Shown here piece after piece: positions 44,837 through 51,839 of a stretch of DNA of 64,000 nucleotides. Origin of the DNA: SZUA-584 sp041656035 (GTDB lineage: Bacteria > Bacillota > Clostridia > Christensenellales > SZUA-584); the NCBI GenBank assembly GCA_964586785.1, contig CAZPHS010000009.1, positions 4,130 to 68,129 of the forward strand. Direction: 5' to 3'. The first letter of the stretch is position 1, and the number at the start of each line of letters is the position of its first letter. The position numbers were made by a program, and so were the translations under genes. The notes beneath the pieces are model-generated. The model was not told the DNA's origin, made no database searches, and saw only the letters and a program-made list of their open reading frames with translations.

Positions 44837-45679
44837 ATGATGCGTTCACTGTACTCCGGTGTTACCGGACTTAGAAACCATCAGACAAAGATGGACGTTA
44901 TAGGAAACAATATCGCAAACGTAAACACTATAGGATATAAATCAAGCCGCGTGGTATTTCAGGACATATACAGCCAAACAATTAAACCGGCGTCCACAAC
45001 GGGCACAGGCTCGGGCGGAACAAACCCGCAGCAGATAGGCCTTGGCGTTCAGGTCGCCACAATAGACGTGCTGCATACAAAATCTACACCGCAGTATACC
45101 GGCAACTCGCTCGACCTTTCGATTGAAGGCGACGGATACTTTATAATGTCCAGCGACGGGCAGCTGTCGTATACCCGGGCAGGCAACTTCTATCAGGACG
45201 TTAATCACTATCTTGTTGATTCAAACGGCGCGTATGTGCAGGGTTTTGAAGTGGATTCAACCGGCGCGCTTGTACTTGACGCGGGAGGAGACCCAATACC
45301 GACGAATATCTTCTTAAACCCAAGTTATTATGACATTTCAATAAACAGCAGCGGTCAGGTGGTGGGTATAGACCAGACGACAAACCAAAGTCAGGTTATA
45401 GGACAGATAGCTTTGGCGACATTCGCGAACCCGAACGGCCTTGAAAAAGTGGGGCAGAACACTTACCGTGTAACGGTAAACTCGGGCATAGAGGTTAGGC
45501 ATACACCGGGCGTAGGTACCGGCGGATTGCTGAACCCGGGTACGCTTGAGATGTCAAACGTAGATTTGACAAGCGAGTTTGCGGACATGATTGTAACGCA
45601 AAGAGGCTTTCAGGCCAACTCAAGAATTATTACCACAACAGACCAAATGCTCGAGGAACTTGTCAACATGGTACGGTAA
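44837..45679 (+). CDS. flgE: Flagellar hook protein FlgE
   Basis: 280 residues. N-terminus MRSLYSGVTGLRNHQTKMDV, NIANVNTIGYKSSR; C-terminus TLEMSNVDLTSEFADMIVTQ, RGFQANSRIITTTDQMLEEL. It is short for a hook protein, like the 264-residue Bacillus protein. Its place after flgD and fliK marks it as the hook subunit instead of a rod protein. Two ATGs in tandem (44837 or 44840) follow GGAGG. Confidence 0.92.
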   Translation: MMRSLYSGVTGLRNHQTKMDVIGNNIANVNTIGYKSSRVVFQDIYSQTIKPASTTGTGSGGTNPQQIGLGVQVATIDVLHTKSTPQYTGNSLDLSIEGDGYFIMSSDGQLSYTRAGNFYQDVNHYLVDSNGAYVQGFEVDSTGALVLDAGGDPIPTNIFLNPSYYDISINSSGQVVGIDQTTNQSQVIGQIALATFANPNGLEKVGQNTYRVTVNSGIEVRHTPGVGTGGLLNPGTLEMSNVDLTSEFADMIVTQRGFQANSRIITTTDQMLEELVNMVR

Positions 45680-45697
45680 CGGCTAAGTTATGCGTCG

Positions 45698-45724
45698 TGC
45701 GGCGCGGCTAAATGCCGCGCCGCA
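45698..45724 (+). other. Strong GC hairpin between flgE and flbD
   Basis: Perfect 11-bp inverted repeat TGCGGCGCGGC/GCCGCGCCGCA with loop TAAAT. There is no U tract, so it is not a normal terminator. It may block 3' decay and so raise flgE mRNA over flbD-motAB, or partly attenuate transcription. Confidence 0.6.
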
Positions 45725-45751
45725 TAGATTCTATTAGGAAGGAATGATGAA

Positions 45752-45970
45752 ATGGTCCGCGTTCACCGTTTAAACAACCAGGAATTTTTAATAAACTGCG
45801 AGCTTATTGAGTTTGTGGAGGAAACGCCAAATACGGTGGTTTCCATGGTTTCGGGCAGAAAGCTTGTGGTATCGGAAACAACAACCGAAATACAGAAGCT
45901 GATTATTGAATACAAACAAAAAATATTTTGCGGAAACGCTTTGGAGAATAAAGAACTAGGGGAGCAATGA
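45752..45970 (+). CDS. flbD: FlbD family flagellar protein
   Basis: 72 residues, MVRVHRLNNQEFLINCELIE, FVEETPNTVVSM, the usual small FlbD/SwrD. In Bacillus SwrD raises flagellar power; in this organism that is inferred. Ribosome site AGGAAGGA. motA begins one base after its stop. Confidence 0.9.
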   Translation: MVRVHRLNNQEFLINCELIEFVEETPNTVVSMVSGRKLVVSETTTEIQKLIIEYKQKIFCGNALENKELGEQ

Positions 45971-45971
45971 T

Positions 45972-46763
45972 GTGGAAAAGACAACTGCAACGGGCATAAT
46001 ATTCGGGTTTGCTTGTATAATTATTTCTATTTATCTTTCGGGCACAATAGATTCGTTTATCGACCCCGCATCGGTTCTCATTACGGTAGGCGGTACGATT
46101 GCCTCAACAATAGTGTCCTATCCCGGTAAAATGCTCAAATCGCTTAAAACCGTATATACGAACGCTTTTAAAAGCATAAAAATTGACTTGAACGAGGATA
46201 TAGAGTTAATCATACAGATTGCAAACATAGCGCGGCGCGAAGGTTTGCTGGCATTGGAAGACGCGATGGAGGAGATTGAAAACCCGTTTTTAAAGAAAGG
46301 TATTATGCTTATAGTTGACGGGGCGGATACGGAGCTGGTAAAAAGCATACTCCAGACCGAGATAGCGTTTATTCAGGAAAGGCATTCACAGGGGCAGGAG
46401 ATTATACTGAGCATGGCAAGCTACGCTCCGGCTTTCGGCATGATTGGAACGCTTATAGGGCTTATCAATATGCTTAAAAATTTATCCGACTACGGTTCGC
46501 TCGGGCCGAATATGGCGATAGCGCTTGTTACCACGTTCTACGGCATAGTACTGGCGAATCTGGTTTTTACGCCTATAGCAAAAAAGTTGAAAACCCAAAG
46601 CGACGCCGAAAGCCTGCAAAAAGAGTTATATATGGAGGGCCTGCTTTCCATACAGGACGGGGAGAACCCGCGTATTATAAAGGACAAGCTAACGTCGTTC
46701 TTATCCCGCCGCGAAATAAAGAAAGAAGACGAAACGAACCCCGAAGTACAGGAGATCGAATAA
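45972..46763 (+). CDS. motA: Stator protein MotA
   Basis: 263 residues, four membrane helices, ATGIIFGFACIIISIYLSG and SMASYAPAFGMIGTLIGLIN as in MotA. GTG start overlapping the end of the flbD region (GGGGAG before it). Forms the ion-driven stator with MotB. Stators are usually elsewhere in Bacillus; inclusion in the fliF array is common in Clostridia. Confidence 0.95.
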   Translation: MEKTTATGIIFGFACIIISIYLSGTIDSFIDPASVLITVGGTIASTIVSYPGKMLKSLKTVYTNAFKSIKIDLNEDIELIIQIANIARREGLLALEDAMEEIENPFLKKGIMLIVDGADTELVKSILQTEIAFIQERHSQGQEIILSMASYAPAFGMIGTLIGLINMLKNLSDYGSLGPNMAIALVTTFYGIVLANLVFTPIAKKLKTQSDAESLQKELYMEGLLSIQDGENPRIIKDKLTSFLSRREIKKEDETNPEVQEIE

Positions 46764-46772
46764 GGAGAGCAA

Positions 46773-47534
46773 GTGGATTTCAGGAAGAGAAAGCCGCCGC
46801 CGCAGGAAGAAGGGGCGCCGGCTTGGATGAATACTTACGGAGACATGGTCACATTGCTGCTGACCTTTTTCGTACTGCTGTTTTCTTTCTCAACCATAGA
46901 CGCTCAAAAGTGGGAGAAGATTGTCAGCTCTCTTTCCGGCACGCCTTTTGTGGCGATACAGGCTATCGATCCGGGCGGCACGCAAAGCGAATCGTCGTCC
47001 GAATTAGACTTAAAGCCGACGCCCACGCCGTCCTTGGAATCGGACGCTAATATGGAGCAGATAAAAGAAAAGTTTGACGAGCTGTACGAGAAAATTAAAA
47101 CGCATATTGAGGTGAATAATCTTGGCAGCCTGCTTAACGTAGAGGAGCAGGACAACGCAATACTTATACGCATGTCGGATTCGGCGCTTTTTGATTCCGG
47201 CAAAGATTTTTTGAAAGCCGACGCGAAAATGATACTCGGCTCGATTTGCGTGATAATAGAAGAATACGATGATTTGATAAAAAGGATACGCGTTGAGGGG
47301 CACACGGACAACGTGCCTATTCACAATTCGCGGTTTGAGGATAATTGGGAATTATCCGCGTCAAGAGCGCTTGTAGTCGTAAGGTATATGCTAAGCATAA
47401 CGGACCTGCAGCCGCAAAAGCTTATACCGATGGGATACGGCGAATATCATCCCGTAGATTCCAACGAGACCGCGGCGGGAAGAGCTAGCAACAGGCGTGT
47501 GGATTTTGTTATTGAAAGCATTTTGAAGGACTAG
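46773..47534 (+). CDS. motB: Stator protein MotB
   Basis: 253 residues, GTG start after AAGGAG. D24 in YGDMVTLLLTFFVLLFSFS is the ion-carrying aspartate. The C-terminal OmpA-like domain has VEGHTDNVPIHNSRFEDNWE and SNRRVDFVIES for peptidoglycan anchoring. Whether protons or sodium are used cannot be told. Confidence 0.95.
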   Translation: MDFRKRKPPPQEEGAPAWMNTYGDMVTLLLTFFVLLFSFSTIDAQKWEKIVSSLSGTPFVAIQAIDPGGTQSESSSELDLKPTPTPSLESDANMEQIKEKFDELYEKIKTHIEVNNLGSLLNVEEQDNAILIRMSDSALFDSGKDFLKADAKMILGSICVIIEEYDDLIKRIRVEGHTDNVPIHNSRFEDNWELSASRALVVVRYMLSITDLQPQKLIPMGYGEYHPVDSNETAAGRASNRRVDFVIESILKD

Positions 47535-47547
47535 GGGGGGTTTTGTT

Positions 47548-47946
47548 ATGAAAAAAGTGATAACAATAATTGTTTTTGTTTTGATTGTTGCCGGAGCCGC
47601 GGCGTACTTCCTTTTTTTAGCTCCGCCGCCGGAGCCCAAAACAAGCTTTTTTGTGCCGGGTGACCATTTTGTAACAAACATTAAAGACAGCACGCGGCTT
47701 TTAAAGGTGACAATAGTGATTGAGCTGAGCACATTGAACCCGGAGGAGACAAAAAGTTATCTGACTGAACGCAGTCACATAATACGCGATGTAATAGTAT
47801 TTTTATTGCGGAGCAAAACAGAGGAAGAACTGCGCAGCAATGAAATACAAAACACATTGCGCGGCGAAATCGTCGACAGGTTAAAATCCGAGTTGAAATT
47901 AGATTATATTAAAACAATCTATTTTAACGATTATGTGATACAATAA
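47548..47946 (+). CDS. fliL: Flagellar basal body protein FliL
   Basis: 132 residues: a membrane helix at about 4-25, then the FliL domain (DHFVTNIKDSTRLLKVTIVI, ELSTLNPEETKSYL). FliL surrounds or supports the stator. ATG follows GGGGGGG. Lies in the fliL-fliM-fliY order. Confidence 0.92.
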   Translation: MKKVITIIVFVLIVAGAAAYFLFLAPPPEPKTSFFVPGDHFVTNIKDSTRLLKVTIVIELSTLNPEETKSYLTERSHIIRDVIVFLLRSKTEEELRSNEIQNTLRGEIVDRLKSELKLDYIKTIYFNDYVIQ

Positions 47947-47982
47947 TATTACTATATATTCTCTGCCGATAGGAGATAAATT

Positions 47983-48993
47983 TTGGCCAATATTTTATCT
48001 CAAAATGAAATAGACGAGCTGTTAAGCGTATTAACGTCGGGTAAAGACGCGCATGTTGACGATTTTATAGCGGAAGACCCTAAAATGGCTAAGCCTTACG
48101 ATTTTCGTACGGCGGACAAATTTTCCAAGGAACAGATACGTACGCTGCATTTTATTTACGATAATTACGCGAGCAGGCTTTCCACATATTTATCGGGCAC
48201 GCTGCGCACGCTTTGTGAGGTTGACGTAATTTCAATTGAGGAACAGACTTTTTCCGAGCTGAGCAACTCTATGCCCGAGCCCGTTGTTGTGTCTATTATT
48301 AATATGCCGCCGCTTCAGGGCTCGTCTTTGTTTGTTATCTCTTCCGCTATCTCTTATGAGATTATAAGCCGGCTTTTAGGCGGGACCGGTGAAATGCAGG
48401 CAGTGGATAAATCTTTTACTGAGATAGAACTGTCGATTATGGAGCGCGTAATAAAAAAAGTGTTGTCGCTTATGAGCGAAGCGTGGGAGAGGATAAATAA
48501 AATAAGCGTTCAGCTTGACAGGGTTGAGACAAGCTCGCAATATGTACAAATAGTATCTGCGAACGAGCCTATAGCCATAATCACGATGAATGTAAAAATC
48601 GGTTCCGTTTCGGACATCATCAACATATGCATACCTAACGTGGCGGTTCAGCCTATTGCTAAACAATTAGTTATGAAAACCTGGTATTCCGAGCAGAACT
48701 TTAATAAAGCGCCTATGAATACTAAGGAATTAAAGCAGGGGCTTGCGGGGGTGTCGTTGACGCTTTATACTGTTTTTAATGAAATAGAAGCGACGGTTAA
48801 AGACATACTTAGCATACAGGTTGGCGATGTGATTAAAATAGCGCATAACATAAGTATGCCTGTTACGGTAAACATAGAGCACATACCTAAATTTAAGGGT
48901 TTTATAGGCATGCAGGATTCAAACTACGCGGTGAAGGTTGCCGATATTTTAAGAGAGGGGACGGAAGATGGAGCAGACGTTGATGAGCAATAA
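47983..48993 (+). CDS. fliM: Motor switch protein FliM
   Basis: 336 residues, TTG start after AGGAGATAAA. The N-terminal CheY-P binding peptide is clear (LSQNEIDELLSVL). The middle CheC-like domain and C-terminal SpoA domain follow. The fliY gene begins 26 bases before its end. Confidence 0.96.
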   Translation: MANILSQNEIDELLSVLTSGKDAHVDDFIAEDPKMAKPYDFRTADKFSKEQIRTLHFIYDNYASRLSTYLSGTLRTLCEVDVISIEEQTFSELSNSMPEPVVVSIINMPPLQGSSLFVISSAISYEIISRLLGGTGEMQAVDKSFTEIELSIMERVIKKVLSLMSEAWERINKISVQLDRVETSSQYVQIVSANEPIAIITMNVKIGSVSDIINICIPNVAVQPIAKQLVMKTWYSEQNFNKAPMNTKELKQGLAGVSLTLYTVFNEIEATVKDILSIQVGDVIKIAHNISMPVTVNIEHIPKFKGFIGMQDSNYAVKVADILREGTEDGADVDEQ

Positions 48994-50053
48994 TAGTGAA
49001 GGTCAAGCCGTCGCCGATTCGTTAATGCTCACCGATAAAGAAAAGGACGCTCTCGGTGAAATAGGAAATATATGCATGGGCACTTCGGCCACCACGCTAT
49101 CTCAGCTTTTGGGCAAACGCGTAACCATAACCACGCCCAGGGTAAGCCTTGTTAAAGGCAATGAATATCTGGACGAATATGAAAAACCCATAGTGGCCAC
49201 GGAGGTATCGTATACAAAAGGACTGAATGGATTTAATATTTTTCTTATAAAGAAATCCGACGCGCTTTCCATAACGGAAGTACTTATGGGCAGCGCCGCC
49301 GGCGCGGATGAGATGTACATAAGCGCCATAAGCGAAGTTATGAACCAGATGGTTGGGTCTTCTTCCACGGCGCTCGCGGATTTGCTTCGTTTAAGCGTTA
49401 ATATTTCTCCGCCGGTCGTTAAAGAAATAATTAATAATAATGATGTGGTCAGCAAGGAAGGTCAAATGCTTATAAGGACAAGCTTTCTTCTTGATATAGA
49501 AGGCTTGCTCAAAAGCGATATTTTGCAGATAGTGCCTTATGATTTTGGCAAGAAGCTCGCGTCCACTCTTATAGGCGAACAGCCGGAATCAAAGCCCGGT
49601 GAATTAGAAACGCTTTCCAATATAGCCGGCGTTTCTAACCCAACGCTTAATATGCGGCAGCAGAGCGCTACTGCTGCTTCTGTAACAAAGGATGTAAAAA
49701 TCATGAACAATGAAAACAAAGAGGAGAAAATTGAATTAAAGGAAGTTAAGTTCCAGTCTTTCAACGAAAAACCGGGTGATTTTACATTTCCTACGGATTT
49801 GTCCAACATCGATCTTATAATTGACGTGCCGCTTCATGTAACAGTTGTGCTTGGGAAAAGTAAAAGAAGTATAAAGGAAATTCTCGAACTTAACCGCGGT
49901 TCCATTATTGTGCTCGACAGGCTTGCCGGTGAAATGGTGGATGTTCTCGTAAACGGCAAGCTTTTTGCGCGGGGCGAGGTTGTTGTAATTGAAGATAACT
50001 ATGGCGTTCGAATTACGGAAATCACATCAATTGAGCATTCGAAGGATAAATAA
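48968..50053 (+). CDS. fliY: Motor switch phosphatase FliY
   Basis: 361 residues. The N-terminal CheC-like phosphatase domain has two active helices (LGEIGNICMGTSATTLS and EVMNQMVGSSSTALADLL). A variable linker lies at about 215-275. The C-terminal FliN/SpoA domain (LIIDVPLHVTVVLGKSKRSI) completes it. Unlike Bacillus FliY, I see no LSQxEIDALL-type CheY-binding peptide at the start. FliY removes phosphate from CheY-P at the switch. Last gene of the array. Confidence 0.94.
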   Translation: MEQTLMSNNSEGQAVADSLMLTDKEKDALGEIGNICMGTSATTLSQLLGKRVTITTPRVSLVKGNEYLDEYEKPIVATEVSYTKGLNGFNIFLIKKSDALSITEVLMGSAAGADEMYISAISEVMNQMVGSSSTALADLLRLSVNISPPVVKEIINNNDVVSKEGQMLIRTSFLLDIEGLLKSDILQIVPYDFGKKLASTLIGEQPESKPGELETLSNIAGVSNPTLNMRQQSATAASVTKDVKIMNNENKEEKIELKEVKFQSFNEKPGDFTFPTDLSNIDLIIDVPLHVTVVLGKSKRSIKEILELNRGSIIVLDRLAGEMVDVLVNGKLFARGEVVVIEDNYGVRITEITSIEHSKDK

Positions 50054-50055
50054 AA

Positions 50056-50086
50056 CAAAAATGCGCCCCTTGTTTTGAGGCGCATT
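50056..50086 (-). terminator. Terminator between fliY and the SASP-like gene
   Basis: Inverted repeat AATGCGCC/GGCGCATT (50060-50067 with 50079-50086). On the minus strand the stem runs into TTTTTGTTTTATTT, so it is a good terminator for the spore-protein gene. As a hairpin it may also stop the fliF-fliY transcript. Confidence 0.8.
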
Positions 50087-50092
50087 GAGGGT

Positions 50093-50314
50093 TTAGGTTA
50101 TGCCTTTTTGCTGTTTAGCCATTGCAACCATCCGTTTTACCATCTCGCCGCCGATAGGGCCTCCCTGCTGCCCGTTTACCCTGCTTGGCAGATCGCCTTT
50201 GTACTCGTCGTTATTTTCTTTACAGTACTGCGAAATTCCAAGCTCATCGGCGCATTCAAATTTAAACTTTGTCCACGGGTGATTCTGGTCATATTTTCGA
50301 TTTTTAGACGCCAA
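50093..50314 (-). CDS. Alpha/beta-type small acid-soluble spore protein-like
   Basis: 73 residues. The C-terminal half matches alpha/beta SASP (SRVNGQQGGPIGGEMVKRMV). FECADELGI resembles the GPR protease site. The N-terminal part (SKNRKYDQNHPWTKFKF) and an insert with YCKENNDEYKGDLP are unlike classic SASPs. Start TTG 50314 lies 8 bases from AGGAGG; GTG 50323 abuts it. SASPs coat spore DNA, so this suggests endospore formation. No clear sigma-G promoter was found by eye. Confidence 0.8.
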   Translation of the reverse strand: MASKNRKYDQNHPWTKFKFECADELGISQYCKENNDEYKGDLPSRVNGQQGGPIGGEMVKRMVAMAKQQKGIT

Positions 50315-50481
50315 ATCAGACACCTCCTTTCCGCCGGTATATTAAGAAACCAGTATCTATATTTTTTGCGGAAACGGCCGCAATTACACTGTTAATAATT
50401 TGTTTATCAATATGAAACGTATATCAGTAACAAACGCGAAATAAAATATTTAAAAAAATATTTATTAAAAGGGAGAATTAT

Positions 50482-51651
50482 ATGCAGGATTTTAGATTTT
50501 TAAACACGACGGAGATTGTGTTTGGAACGCGGGCGCAGTACGCTGTCGGCGAGCTTACAAAAAAGCACGGCGGCAAGGTTTTGCTGCATTACGGCGGCGG
50601 GCATATAAAAAGGGCGGGTTTATACCGGCAGGTTACAGATTCGCTTAATAATCAAGGCGTCGATTTTGTTGAACTTGGCGGCGTGCTGCCTAACCCGAGG
50701 CTGTCGCTGGTAAAGGAGGGAATTGAAATATGCAGGCGCGATGGTATCGATTTTATACTGGCGGTAGGCGGAGGCAGCGTAATTGATTCGGCCAAGGCTA
50801 TCGCGGCCGGCGTACCGTATGACGGTGATGTTTGGGATTTTTATATTTCGGATATGCAGCCAAAAGAGGCGCTTGGCGTCGGCGTTGTGCTTACCATACC
50901 CGCCGCGGGCAGCGAGGCAAGCAACAGCAGCGTTATCACGGACGAAGCGAATAACAATAAACGCTTTCTTGATAACGATTTACTGCGTCCGAGGTTTTCA
51001 CTGCTTAATCCGCAATTGACATTTTCGTTGCCGCCGTATCAGACCGCGTGCGGCGCGACAGATATAATGGCGCATATTATGGAACGGTACTTTACGCGCG
51101 TAAAGGACGCGGAAATAACCGACAGGCTGTGTGAAGCCGCGTTAAAAACGGTTATAGGCAACGTTTATAAAGCACTTAAAAAACCGGATGATTACGCGGC
51201 GCGCGCGGAGATTATGTGGACGGGCACGCTGGCGCATAACGGGCTTTTAGGAACAGGCCGTATTGAAGACTGGTCGTCGCATATGATTGAGCACGAGATC
51301 AGCGGCCTTAATGATGTTGCCCACGGCGCGGGGCTTGCCGTTGTTTTTTCGGCGTGGATGAGCTATGTATATAAACATGATATACCGTTATTCGCGCAGT
51401 TTGCTTCAAGAGTATGGAATGTGGAAATTGACTATAATAATCTTTCGTATACGGCGCTCGAAGGAATAAACCGCACAAAATCATTTTTTAAATCAATAGG
51501 TTTACCTACCAGTTTGGGTGAGATTGGTATAAGCCCTAAGCATTACGGCCATATCGCGGCGAACTGCCGCAGGGCCGACGGCAAAACGGTAGGCAACTTT
51601 GTAAAACTGCAAAGCGACGATATAATTGAAATACTAAAGCTGGCCGAATAG
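50482..51651 (+). CDS. Iron-containing alcohol dehydrogenase, butanol-dehydrogenase type
   Basis: 389 residues, the usual length of Clostridium BdhA/B. The N-part binds NAD(P)H (FILAVGGGSVIDSAKAIAAG). Metal ligands sit in CGATDIMAHIMERYF, HMIEHEISG and AHGAGLAVVF. It reduces aldehydes to alcohols and so reoxidises NADH or NADPH. Monocistronic, with its own terminator. rex lies 3 kb downstream, and such genes are common Rex targets, but I see no clear Rex site before it. Confidence 0.92.
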   Translation: MQDFRFLNTTEIVFGTRAQYAVGELTKKHGGKVLLHYGGGHIKRAGLYRQVTDSLNNQGVDFVELGGVLPNPRLSLVKEGIEICRRDGIDFILAVGGGSVIDSAKAIAAGVPYDGDVWDFYISDMQPKEALGVGVVLTIPAAGSEASNSSVITDEANNNKRFLDNDLLRPRFSLLNPQLTFSLPPYQTACGATDIMAHIMERYFTRVKDAEITDRLCEAALKTVIGNVYKALKKPDDYAARAEIMWTGTLAHNGLLGTGRIEDWSSHMIEHEISGLNDVAHGAGLAVVFSAWMSYVYKHDIPLFAQFASRVWNVEIDYNNLSYTALEGINRTKSFFKSIGLPTSLGEIGISPKHYGHIAANCRRADGKTVGNFVKLQSDDIIEILKLAE

Positions 51652-51667
51652 TATATAAACTAAAAGA

Positions 51668-51697
51668 AGCTGTCCCGGAAACGGACGGCTTTTTTTA
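51668..51697 (+). terminator. Terminator of the alcohol dehydrogenase gene
   Basis: Stem AGCTGTCC/GGACGGCT (8 pairs, one G-U), loop CGGAAAC, then TTTTTTTAATT. Typical intrinsic terminator 17 bases after the stop. Confidence 0.9.
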
Positions 51698-51753
51698 ATT
51701 CTGCGATAATAAAGTACGCGAAAAACAATATTGTAAATAATTTTTATGTTTAT

Positions 51754-51766
51754 GTGACTAAGTCAC
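51754..51766. promoter_or_regulatory. Palindrome GTGACT-A-AGTCAC, possible operator
   Basis: Perfect 6+1+6 inverted repeat, 74 bases before the sulfur-reductase start. It resembles Crp/Fnr half-sites (TGTGA) but with a one-base-shorter centre. The regulator is unknown. Confidence 0.4.
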
Positions 51767-51839
51767 GGTATTGCGAATTAAACTATGCTTATATTAAATT
51801 GTGAAAAAAATATCTAACACGGCATAGGAGAAAAGAGCA

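Noticed and set aside
47963..47972. GCCGATAG just before fliM, like a sigma-28 -10 box
   Set aside because: No TAAA at 15-16 bases upstream (AATA instead), and the octamer runs into the fliM ribosome site; taken as chance.
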